A DNA stretch of 5,034 nucleotides, taken from an uncultured Eubacteriales bacterium (GTDB taxonomy: Bacteria > Bacillota > Clostridia > Oscillospirales > Butyricicoccaceae). The stretch covers positions 1 to 5,034 of the forward strand of contig CAJKFC010000112.1 in the NCBI GenBank assembly GCA_905199135.1, read 5' to 3'. The position numbers and the translations under genes were made by a program. Under the pieces are notes generated by a model, which worked only from the letters and a program-made list of their open reading frames with translations, searched no databases and had not been told where the DNA came from. This document shows, piece after piece, positions 1 to 5,034 of the stretch (position 1 is its first letter; every line of letters begins with the position of its first letter).

Positions 1-5
1 TATCC

Positions 6-1502
6 ATGATAAAAGAGGCTGTGGAAAACTTCGTCCCCTCGGCTGTGCCCTATGAGACGGGCACGGTTCTGACGGTCGGCGACGGCATAGCCACGGTATC
101 GGGCCTTGAAAATGCCGTATACGGCGAGATTCTTGTCTTTGCCTCGGGCATAAAGGGCATGGTGCAGGACCTCAAAAAGGACAGCCTCGGCTGCATACTC
201 TTCGGCGACGAAAGCGAGATAGAGTCGGGCAGCGCCGTTTACAGAACGGGCAGAACGGCGGGCATCATGGCCTCTGACGAGCTTTTGGGCAGAGTTATAA
301 ACGCTCTGGGCGAGCCCGTCGACGGCAAGGGTGCCATCAAGGGCGGGGTATACTGCCCTGTGGAAAGACCTGCCCCCGGCATCATGGACAGAAAGAGCGT
401 CCATGTCCCCATGGAGACGGGACTTCTCACCATAGACTCCATGTTCCCCATAGGCAGAGGTCAGCGTGAGCTCATAATCGGCGACCGCCAGACAGGAAAG
501 ACCGCCATAGCTCTGGACACCGTCCTCAATCAGAAGGGCAAAGATGTCATATGCATATATGTCGCCATAGGACAGAAGGAGAGCTCGGTGGCTCAGCTTG
601 TGGAGACCCTCAAAAAGCTGGGCGCCATGGAATACTCCATAGTCATAAGCGCGGGAGCTTCCCAGCCTGCGCCCCTTCAGTACATCGCACCCTATTCGGG
701 CTGCGCCGTGGCAGAGTATTTTATGGAGAGAGGCAGAGATGTCCTCATCATATACGACGACCTTTCAAAGCACGCCATAGCTTACCGCTCTTTAAGCCTT
801 CTTTTGGAGCGTTCCCCGGGCCGTGAGGCTTATCCCGGCGATGTATTCTATCTCCATTCGAGACTTCTTGAGCGTTCGGCTCAGCTCTCCGACGAAAAGG
901 GCGGCGGCTCCATGACGGCTCTCCCCATAGTCGAGACCCAGGCAGGCGATGTTTCGGCATACATACCGACAAACATAATCTCCATAACCGACGGACAGAT
1001 ATTCCTTGAGAGCGACCTGTTCTTCGCAGGTCAGCGCCCTGCCGTCAATGTGGGACTTTCGGTCTCCCGTGTCGGCGGCGACGCCCAGACAAAGGCCATG
1101 AAATCGGCTTCGGGCGCCATAAGGCTCGACCTTGCCCAGTACCGCGAGATGGAGATATTCACCCAGTTTGCAAGCGATCTCGACGAGACCACCCAGAGAC
1201 AGCTGACATACGGACGAATACTCATGCAGCTTTTGCGTCAGAGACAGTACCGCCCCATGAAGCGCCACGCCCAGGTAATAACACTGGTGGCCGCCACAAG
1301 CCACATCATATGGGATATACCTTTGGACAAGGTATCACGCTTTGCGGCAAAGCTTGTGGAATATGTGGAGGCGAGAGCCGCCGATGTCTGCGCCAGAATA
1401 GACGATATGGGTCAGCTTTCCACCGAGGACAGAAGGCTCATAGTGTCCCTCTCGACGGAATTTTACGAGAAGGAGACGGCGAAAAGGTCGGGTGACAGAT
1501 AA
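6..1502 (+). CDS. atpA: F-type ATP synthase subunit alpha (5' end probably off the window)
   Basis: This is the non-catalytic nucleotide-binding subunit of the F1 head, which alternates with beta in the alpha3 beta3 ring on the cytoplasmic side of the membrane. Numbering from the ATG at base 6, the sequence shows the Walker A loop GDRQTGKT (159-166), the Walker B strand LIIYDD (247-252), the family signature PAVNVGLSVS (345-354) and the arginine finger in SVSRVGG (R355, corresponding to E. coli R376). The segment LSDEKGGGS (294-302) is the short Bacillus-like form of a loop that is about 11 residues longer in E. coli. The C-terminal helical domain (about 365-498) is complete. The listed start is doubtful: MIKEAVENF aligns with the internal family stretch ISxxIKxxIxxF, Walker A sits ten residues earlier than in E. 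coli, and the frame is open to the left edge. About ten N-terminal residues are therefore probably missing. The stop overlaps the start of atpG. Confidence 0.97.
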   Translation: MIKEAVENFVPSAVPYETGTVLTVGDGIATVSGLENAVYGEILVFASGIKGMVQDLKKDSLGCILFGDESEIESGSAVYRTGRTAGIMASDELLGRVINALGEPVDGKGAIKGGVYCPVERPAPGIMDRKSVHVPMETGLLTIDSMFPIGRGQRELIIGDRQTGKTAIALDTVLNQKGKDVICIYVAIGQKESSVAQLVETLKKLGAMEYSIVISAGASQPAPLQYIAPYSGCAVAEYFMERGRDVLIIYDDLSKHAIAYRSLSLLLERSPGREAYPGDVFYLHSRLLERSAQLSDEKGGGSMTALPIVETQAGDVSAYIPTNIISITDGQIFLESDLFFAGQRPAVNVGLSVSRVGGDAQTKAMKSASGAIRLDLAQYREMEIFTQFASDLDETTQRQLTYGRILMQLLRQRQYRPMKRHAQVITLVAATSHIIWDIPLDKVSRFAAKLVEYVEARAADVCARIDDMGQLSTEDRRLIVSLSTEFYEKETAKRSGDR

Positions 1503-1504
1503 TG
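1490..1504 (+). promoter_or_regulatory. atpA/atpG coupling junction (RBS plus TAATG overlap)
   Basis: GGGTGA at 1490-1495 lies six bases before the atpG ATG, inside the end of atpA. The atpA stop TAA (1500-1502) shares one base with the atpG start. The arrangement suggests that ribosomes finishing alpha reinitiate on gamma. This is inferred from spacing only. Confidence 0.6.
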
Positions 1505-2392
1505 GCCGGCGCCAAGGAGATCAAAAACCGCATAAACAGCATAAAAGACACCCGAAAGATAACCAACGCCATGTATCTCATCGCCTCGGTCAAGATGAAA
1601 AAGGCCAAGGAGGATCTCGACCACACGAGACCTTATTTTGACGCTTTGAGAGAGGAGATAAAGCGTATTTTCCGCACGGCTCAGGACATCGACAGCCGCT
1701 TTTTCTACCCTGTCGGCGCGAAAGAGCCCGAGGACGGCACCTACGGCTGCCTTGTCATTACAGGAGACAAGGGTCTTGCGGGTGCATATAACCACACTGT
1801 GATAAAAACCGCCGAGGAGTTTTACAAAAAGCACCCCGACACGGTGTTTTTCACCGTGGGCGAATACGGCAGACAGCATTTTATAAGGCACAAGATGCCC
1901 ATCGACAGAGAGTTCCGCTTTTCCTCCCAAAACCCCACCATGTACAGGGCGAGGGAGATAAGCGCCGCCCTCTTGAGCCGTTTTGAGGAGCAGAAGCTCG
2001 ACAAGATATATGTCATATACACCGACCTCAAAAACGGCATGATGTCGAGATGCGTCACAACAAGGCTTCTGCCTTTTGACAGGGAGCAGTTTTCCAAGCT
2101 CATGGAGGAGGATTCCTCCTTCAGTCCCTTTGAGTTCACACCGTCTCTGACGGCGGTTTTGGACGGAGTTATGCCCAGCTATCTTTCGGGCTTTATATAC
2201 GGCGCTTTGGTCGACAGCTTTTGCAGCGAGCAGAGCGCCAGAATGGCGGCGATGAAGTCGGCCGACGACAACGCCGACAAGATTCTTTTCCGCCTTTCGA
2301 CGGAATACAACAGAGTGCGCCAGGCGGCCATCACGAGGGAGATAACAGAGGTCTCCTCGGGCGCCATGGCTCAGAAGAAAAACAGGAGGTGA
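1502..2392 (+). CDS. atpG: F-type ATP synthase subunit gamma
   Basis: Gamma is the central rotor shaft that turns inside alpha3 beta3 and links the c-ring to catalysis. The 296-residue protein has the two family ends that form the antiparallel coiled coil. The N-terminal helix has IKNRINSIKDTRKITNAM (7-24) followed by a lysine-rich stretch. The C-terminal helix has RMAAMKSADDNADKI (247-261) and ends with ITREITEVSSGAMA (277-290). The Rossmann-like middle domain contains GDKGLAGAYN (88-97), the counterpart of the usual SDRGLxGxxN. Length is slightly above the usual 285-290. The ATG overlaps the atpA stop as TAATG, and GGGTGA at 1490-1495 lies at a workable Shine-Dalgarno distance, so translation is probably coupled to atpA. 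The last codons supply the ribosome binding site of atpD. I see no frameshift or missing core motif. Confidence 0.97.
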   Translation: MAGAKEIKNRINSIKDTRKITNAMYLIASVKMKKAKEDLDHTRPYFDALREEIKRIFRTAQDIDSRFFYPVGAKEPEDGTYGCLVITGDKGLAGAYNHTVIKTAEEFYKKHPDTVFFTVGEYGRQHFIRHKMPIDREFRFSSQNPTMYRAREISAALLSRFEEQKLDKIYVIYTDLKNGMMSRCVTTRLLPFDREQFSKLMEEDSSFSPFEFTPSLTAVLDGVMPSYLSGFIYGALVDSFCSEQSARMAAMKSADDNADKILFRLSTEYNRVRQAAITREITEVSSGAMAQKKNRR

Positions 2393-2399
2393 GCCTTTG
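2384..2399 (+). promoter_or_regulatory. Very strong RBS for atpD, overlapping the atpG stop, with a TTG start
   Basis: AGGAGGTGA at 2384-2392 is a perfect nine-base complement to the usual 16S rRNA anti-Shine-Dalgarno TCACCTCCT. Its last three bases are the atpG stop codon. The GGAGG core ends seven bases before the TTG at 2397, which fixes that TTG as the start: no ATG or GTG is equally well placed, and MKKGKIISVSGPVIDAEF is the expected beta N-terminus. The strong site probably offsets the weak start codon and lets beta be made in excess over gamma. Confidence 0.85.
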
Positions 2400-3800
2400 A
2401 AAAAGGGTAAAATCATAAGCGTATCGGGCCCCGTCATCGACGCGGAATTTGATATAGGCTCTCTGCCCAGGATAAAAGAGGCTCTTTACACTGTGGCAGA
2501 CGGCAAAAAGAGGGTCATGGAAGTGGCTCAGCACATAGGCGGCGGCGCCGTAAGGTGCATAATGCTGTCTGAGAGCGAAGGACTTGCAAGGGGCATGGAG
2601 GTAATTTCCGAGGAAAACACAATAACAGCTCCCGTCGGCGAAAATGTATTGGGCAGAGTTTTCAATGTACTGGGCGACCCCATAGATAACATGGGGCCTC
2701 TGCCCGAAGACACCGAGAGACGCTCCATTCACAAGGCGGCTCCAACATTTTCCGAGCAGAGCCCCGTGGTCGAGATACTGGAGACAGGCATCAAGGTTAT
2801 AGACCTTCTTGAGCCCTACCCCAAGGGGGGCAAGATTGGTCTTTTCGGCGGCGCGGGCGTCGGTAAAACCGTGCTTATTCAGGAGCTTATCCACAATGTG
2901 GCCATGGAGCACGGCGGATACTCCATATTCACGGGCGTCGGCGAGCGCAGCCGTGAGGGCGGCGACCTCTTTACCGAGATGAAGGAGAGCGGAGTTTTGA
3001 ACAAGACGGCTCTCGTTTTCGGTCAGATGAACGAGTCTCCCGGAGTGAGAATGAGGGTTGCCCTCACCGGTCTCACCATGGCGGAGTATTTCAGAGATGA
3101 GCAGCACAAGGATGTTCTGCTCTTTATAGACAATATATTCAGATTTGTCCAGGCGGGCAGCGAGGTTTCGACACTTCTCGGCCGTATGCCCTCGGCCGTC
3201 GGCTATCAGCCCACACTGGCCGAGGAGATGGGCAGACTTCAGGAGAGGATAACCTCCACCAAAAACGGCTCTGTCACCTCGGTGCAGGCGGTATATGTAC
3301 CTGCCGACGACCTGACAGACCCCGCACCTGCCACCACATTTGCCCACCTTGACGCAACCACAGTCTTGAGCCGTAAGATATCCGAGCAGGGCATTTATCC
3401 CGCCGTCGACCCCTTGGAGTCCAGCTCGAGAATCCTCGAGGCAGACATCGTCGGCGAGGAGCACTATCAGACGGCAAGAAGGGTGCAGGAAGTCTTGCAG
3501 AAGTACAAGGAGCTTCAGGACATCATAGCCATTTTGGGTATGGATGAGCTTTCCGAGGACGACAAGCTCATAGTGTCGAGGGCGAGAAAGGTACAGCGCT
3601 TTTTGGCTCAGCCCACCCATGTTGCCGAGAAATTCACAGGCATCAAGGGCGTGTATGTGCCATTAAAAGAGACCCTCCGCGGCTTTAAGGCCATAGTGGA
3701 CGGCGAGGTGGATAATCTCCCCGAGGCGGCATTTTACAATGTGGGTACACTGGATGACGCCGTTGCAAAGGCCAAGCAGATAGAGGCAGGCGAGATATGA
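2397..3800 (+). CDS. atpD: F-type ATP synthase subunit beta (catalytic)
   Basis: Beta carries the catalytic sites that make ATP from ADP and phosphate, or hydrolyse it when the enzyme pumps ions. The 467-residue protein has normal family length. The N-terminal beta-barrel begins GKIISVSGPVIDAEF (4-18). The nucleotide-binding domain has Walker A GGAGVGKT (151-158, K157), the catalytic glutamate in GERSREG (182-188, E183), Walker B LLFIDNIFRF (241-250, D245) and the family signature PAVDPLESSS (335-344). The C-terminal domain has the epsilon/gamma-contacting motif DELSEDDK (383-390). These lie two residues later than E. coli K155 and E181, so no catalytic residue is missing. The start is TTG. 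Four bases separate it from the atpG stop, and its own stop overlaps atpC. The sequence does not show whether the enzyme uses protons or sodium, because that depends on the c subunit. Confidence 0.98.
   Translation: MKKGKIISVSGPVIDAEFDIGSLPRIKEALYTVADGKKRVMEVAQHIGGGAVRCIMLSESEGLARGMEVISEENTITAPVGENVLGRVFNVLGDPIDNMGPLPEDTERRSIHKAAPTFSEQSPVVEILETGIKVIDLLEPYPKGGKIGLFGGAGVGKTVLIQELIHNVAMEHGGYSIFTGVGERSREGGDLFTEMKESGVLNKTALVFGQMNESPGVRMRVALTGLTMAEYFRDEQHKDVLLFIDNIFRFVQAGSEVSTLLGRMPSAVGYQPTLAEEMGRLQERITSTKNGSVTSVQAVYVPADDLTDPAPATTFAHLDATTVLSRKISEQGIYPAVDPLESSSRILEADIVGEEHYQTARRVQEVLQKYKELQDIIAILGMDELSEDDKLIVSRARKVQRFLAQPTHVAEKFTGIKGVYVPLKETLRGFKAIVDGEVDNLPEAAFYNVGTLDDAVAKAKQIEAGEI
3783..3800 (+). 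promoter_or_regulatory. atpD/atpC coupling junction (ATGA overlap)
   Basis: The atpC start ATG (3797-3799) overlaps the atpD stop TGA (3798-3800) as ATGA. The only Shine-Dalgarno-like string nearby is GAGG at 3783-3786, ten bases before the ATG, so the site is weak alone. Epsilon is probably translated mostly by termination-reinitiation, which fits its need at one copy per three beta. Confidence 0.6.
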
Positions 3801-4213
3801 GCAGCTTTGACATCAGTATTCTCGCCGCCGACCACCCCTTTTTCAAGGGCAAATGCACCTCGGTGTCTCTGCCCACCAGCGACGGCAGCATAGGTGTGCT
3901 TGCGGGGCACAGCAACATGATAGCCGCCATCGTGCCGGGTATAATGGTTTTTAAGGACGAAAAAGGGGAAGATCACGAGGTGGCCGTTTCGGAAGGGCTC
4001 TTCAAAATGGAGGGGGGCAGAGCCCTCGTCCTTGTGGACAGCGCCGAAAGACCCGACGAGATAGACATAAACCGCGCAAGGCGCGACGCCGAAAAGGCGA
4101 GAGAGGAGCTTTTGCACCAGAAGAGCCGTCAGGAATACCTCATGGCTCAGGCAAACCTTGCAAGAGCCCTCACAAGACTCAAAATCACAAATCAGAAAAG
4201 TCAGAACAACTGA
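3797..4213 (+). CDS. atpC: F-type ATP synthase subunit epsilon
   Basis: Epsilon sits on the foot of the rotor, joins gamma to the c-ring and acts as an intrinsic inhibitor of ATP hydrolysis. The 138-residue protein has the usual two parts. The N-terminal beta-sandwich covers about 1-84, with SDGSIGVLAGH (28-38) matching the family's DGxxGILPGH. The C-terminal helical hairpin covers about 86-130, rich in Arg, Glu, Lys and Ala. The first helix carries IDINRA (89-94), which fits the I(L)DxxRA motif tied to ATP binding in Bacillus PS3 epsilon. Both helices are present, so the inhibitory up-state is structurally possible. The C-terminal tail after residue 130 is polar and Asn/Gln-rich. The gene ends in tandem in-frame stops, TGA then TAA (4211-4216). 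It starts inside the atpD stop and is followed closely by the flavodoxin. Confidence 0.95.
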   Translation: MSSFDISILAADHPFFKGKCTSVSLPTSDGSIGVLAGHSNMIAAIVPGIMVFKDEKGEDHEVAVSEGLFKMEGGRALVLVDSAERPDEIDINRARRDAEKAREELLHQKSRQEYLMAQANLARALTRLKITNQKSQNN

Positions 4214-4217
4214 TAAA

Positions 4218-4233
4218 AAGGAGGCAGCATATG
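4218..4233 (+). promoter_or_regulatory. Strong RBS of the flavodoxin-like gene
   Basis: AAGGAGG at 4218-4224 lies six bases before the ATG at 4231. The 17-base gap after atpC holds only this site and a second stop codon, with no room for a promoter or terminator, so the flavodoxin should be on the atp transcript. Independent initiation is likely because the site is strong and there is no overlap with atpC. Confidence 0.8.
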
Positions 4234-4734
4234 GCAGCTTTGGTAGTATATTATTCGAAAAAAGGCGAAAATCACTCGAAAAACGGCATTGTAAGGCTGG
4301 AAAAGGGCAACACAGCGTATGTTGCCGAGTTCATAGCCGAAAAAATCGGGGCTCCGATTTTTGAGATAGAGCCCGAGACGGCTTATCCCGATAATTACAA
4401 GGAGTGCGTCGCGGCGGCAGTCGAGCAGTTCAAAGGAAACGCGAGACCTGCCGTAAAGTCAATGCCCGACATGAGGGGTGTGGACACCCTTTTCGTGGGC
4501 TTTCCCGACTGGTGCGGCACGATGCCCATGGTGGTGTGGACATTTTTGGAAAAATGCCCCGAAAACATCACCATCGTGCCCTTCTGCACCCACGGCGGCA
4601 GCGGCATGAAAAACGCCCCTGCCGACATCGAAAAGCTCTGCCCCACCTGTAAAGTGGAAAAGGGCTTTGAGGTTTTGGGCGACGATGCAAAAGATTCAAA
4701 GACGGCGGTCTTTGAATGGCTCCAGAGCAGATAG
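4231..4734 (+). CDS. Flavodoxin-like protein (Flavodoxin_4-type, FMN-binding)
   Basis: This is probably a soluble cytoplasmic FMN protein for electron transfer or quinone/disulfide-type reduction; the partner cannot be named. The 167-residue sequence begins with the flavodoxin first strand and phosphate loop, ALVVYYSKKGEN (3-14). It continues to KGNT (25-28), the split form of the usual SxTGNT seen in this subfamily. The second FMN loop is GFPDWCGTMPM (90-100) and the third is PFCTHGGSG (117-125). The pattern matches clostridial proteins of the Pfam Flavodoxin_4 type, from memory. In the second loop the common WW pair is W94-C95. A CPTC pair occurs near the end (137-140), and there are six cysteines in all. 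There is no signal peptide or membrane segment. It is 17 bases after atpC and just before a terminator, so it is likely the last gene of the operon. A role as an NADPH-dependent flavin reductase or multimeric flavodoxin is possible. Confidence 0.85.
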   Translation: MAALVVYYSKKGENHSKNGIVRLEKGNTAYVAEFIAEKIGAPIFEIEPETAYPDNYKECVAAAVEQFKGNARPAVKSMPDMRGVDTLFVGFPDWCGTMPMVVWTFLEKCPENITIVPFCTHGGSGMKNAPADIEKLCPTCKVEKGFEVLGDDAKDSKTAVFEWLQSR

Positions 4735-4740
4735 AACAGA

Positions 4741-4767
4741 GGACGGGATTTTTTCCCGTCCTTTTTT
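4741..4767 (+). terminator. Intrinsic terminator of the atp-flavodoxin operon
   Basis: GGACGGGA (4741-4748) pairs with TCCCGTCC (4754-4761) as a perfect 8 bp stem around a TTTTT loop, and six T residues follow at 4762-4767. The stem starts seven bases after the flavodoxin stop. This is a textbook Rho-independent terminator and should separate the operon from the tiny gene downstream, unless it leaks. Confidence 0.93.
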
Positions 4768-4786
4768 ATTTTTGGTGAGAGATTTT

Positions 4787-4826
4787 GCCCTTTCGGGTTT
4801 TGTATTTTACAAAAGGACGAAAGGAG
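4787..4826 (+). promoter_or_regulatory. Nested inverted repeat in the leader of the small gene, enclosing its RBS
   Basis: An outer arm CCTTTCG (4789-4795) is perfectly complementary to CGAAAGG (4818-4824). Inside it, TTTTGTA (4798-4804) is perfectly complementary to TACAAAA (4808-4814) around TTT. The two 7 bp helices are separated only by GG on one side and GGA on the other, so the RNA could fold into one long hairpin. The 3' outer arm contains four of the six bases of the Shine-Dalgarno AAGGAG (4821-4826). A smaller alternative hairpin, CCC (4788-4790) with GGG (4795-4797) around TTTC, uses the 5' outer arm and would release the ribosome site. No T-run follows, so it is not a terminator. 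It could be an RNA switch or a DNA operator; the pairing is seen, the function is inferred. I found no convincing promoter with a good -35/-10 pair between 4768 and 4833; TATTTT at 4803-4808 is the best -10-like string and lacks a well-spaced partner. Confidence 0.55.
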
Positions 4827-4833
4827 AACAAAA

Positions 4834-4953
4834 ATGGATAAAAAATGCAGCAGGTGCGTGCACTGGATACACGGGGTTTGCAGAATGACGGGGGAGAGGA
4901 GAAACGACGGCGTCTGCAACTGCGGACAGTTTTCACCGAGAAAGGAAAACTGA
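4834..4953 (+). CDS. 39-residue cysteine-rich small protein, putative metal-binding
   Basis: The reading frame starts at an ATG seven bases after AAGGAG (4821-4826) and ends in TGA. The product is basic and has five cysteines: C5 and C8 as CSRC, then C16, C28 and C30 as CNC, plus H10 and H13. The layout CxxCxHWxxGxC followed by DGxCxCGxFxPR resembles small zinc-ribbon-like or treble-clef-like proteins found in Firmicutes and their phages, where two CxxC-type halves hold one metal ion. No family name can be given. The two tryptophan/glycine turns and lack of a signal peptide or hydrophobic segment argue for a compact cytoplasmic protein. It is a single-gene unit lying between two terminators, with a structured leader. 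That independent packaging, the good ribosome site and the cysteine pattern make it more likely a real gene than a chance frame. A DNA/RNA-binding or metal/redox-sensing role is speculative. Confidence 0.65.
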   Translation: MDKKCSRCVHWIHGVCRMTGERRNDGVCNCGQFSPRKEN

Positions 4954-4985
4954 AAAACAGAGGGGCAAAGCCCCTCTGTTTTTTT
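4953..4985 (+). terminator. Intrinsic terminator after the small gene, possibly bidirectional
   Basis: CAGAGGGGC (4958-4966) pairs perfectly with GCCCCTCTG (4970-4978) around AAA, and seven T residues follow (4979-4985). The five A residues just before the stem (4953-4957) extend pairing with the T-run and would give a U-run on the opposite transcript, so it may also stop transcription from the right. The stem begins five bases after the TGA of the small gene, which supports that gene being expressed. Confidence 0.93.
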
Positions 4986-5034
4986 ATGTGCGGACAAGAG
5001 ATAACAATCGGAGAGCCGGGGCTCGACCGGCGGC
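4986..5034. other. Unassigned right-hand tail
   Basis: These 49 bases after the second terminator hold no supported gene. Two overlapping short dyads occur near the edge: GAGCC/GGCTC (5013-5024) and GCCGG/CCGGC (5015-5031, seven-base loop). Frames from ATG at 4986 and GTG at 4988 stay open to the edge, but neither has a ribosome binding site. The stretch is more likely the upstream part or 5' end of the next gene or RNA. Confidence 0.4.

Noticed and set aside
3425..3440. Two CTCGAG hexamers ten bases apart inside atpD
   Set aside because: They fall in the conserved codons of the SSSRILEAD region and are explained by coding constraint; nothing suggests a site or repeat element.
2331..3620. 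Long antisense reading frame of 429 codons opposite atpD
   Set aside because: It is in codon register with atpD, so its stops would correspond to TTA, CTA or TCA codons in the sense gene, and these are rare here. The translation has no recognisable domain. The long antisense frames opposite atpA (792-1304) and atpG (1463-2437) are in the same register and have the same cause.
4158..4364. Plus-strand 68-codon frame across the atpC/flavodoxin junction
   Set aside because: It lies out of frame over two well-supported genes, has no ribosome binding site and gives a basic, featureless product.
4395..4997. Minus-strand 200-codon frame across the flavodoxin, both terminators and the small gene
   Set aside because: It needs a TTG start, runs through two strong hairpin terminators, and its product is low in recognisable structure and rich in Ser, Phe and Lys from reversed A/T-rich spacers. 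No family pattern is seen.
5009..5034. Possible start of a tmRNA or tRNA (string GGGCTCGACCGG; T-arm-like dyad on the minus strand)
   Set aside because: The string resembles the tmRNA 5' pattern GGnTTCGACnGG but has C for the first T, and the bases before it do not form the expected GGGG acceptor start. The minus-strand dyad has a loop TCGAGCC lacking the TTC of a T-loop. Too little sequence remains to decide; extending the window to the right would settle it.
4986..5034. Partial coding sequence beginning ATG at 4986 or GTG at 4988
   Set aside because: Both lie directly after the terminator T-run with no ribosome binding site, and the translations are too short and unfamiliar to support a call.

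Overview
The window holds the distal half of an F-type ATP synthase operon in the order alpha (atpA), gamma (atpG), beta (atpD), epsilon (atpC). A flavodoxin-like gene follows only 17 bases later, then a strong intrinsic terminator, a separate very small cysteine-rich gene, and a second terminator. All genes are on the + strand. The a, c, b and delta subunit genes are not in the window and presumably lie upstream, as is usual for this gene order.

The organism is most likely an anaerobic or facultative Firmicute of the class Clostridia. The alpha subunit has the short 'LSDEKGGGS' loop also found in Bacillus, instead of the longer E. coli insertion. The last large gene belongs to a flavodoxin type common in gut clostridia, and the ribosome binding sites are strong Gram-positive ones. 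Codon use is distinctive: ATA and AGA are frequent although the DNA looks more than half GC, while TTA, CTA and TCA are rare. The lineage is an inference, since no rRNA or taxonomic marker outside atp is present.

Layout: 1-1502 is atpA, whose true start is probably just off the left edge. 1502-2392 is atpG, 2397-3800 atpD (TTG start with a perfect nine-base Shine-Dalgarno), 3797-4213 atpC and 4231-4734 the flavodoxin. 4741-4767 is a terminator. 4768-4833 is a short leader containing a nested inverted repeat. 4834-4953 encodes a 39-residue five-cysteine protein, 4953-4985 is a second terminator, and 4986-5034 is an unassigned tail.

Together the four ATP synthase genes supply the catalytic head (alpha3 beta3), the rotor shaft (gamma) and the regulatory rotor subunit (epsilon). 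The junctions are overlapping or nearly so, which suggests translational coupling. The flavodoxin appears to be cotranscribed, placing an FMN electron carrier next to the energy-coupling enzyme. The most unusual part is the 4787-4953 unit: the ribosome binding site of the tiny cysteine-rich gene sits in one arm of a two-tier hairpin, with a smaller competing hairpin overlapping the other arm. This could be a cis-acting translational switch or, at DNA level, an operator.
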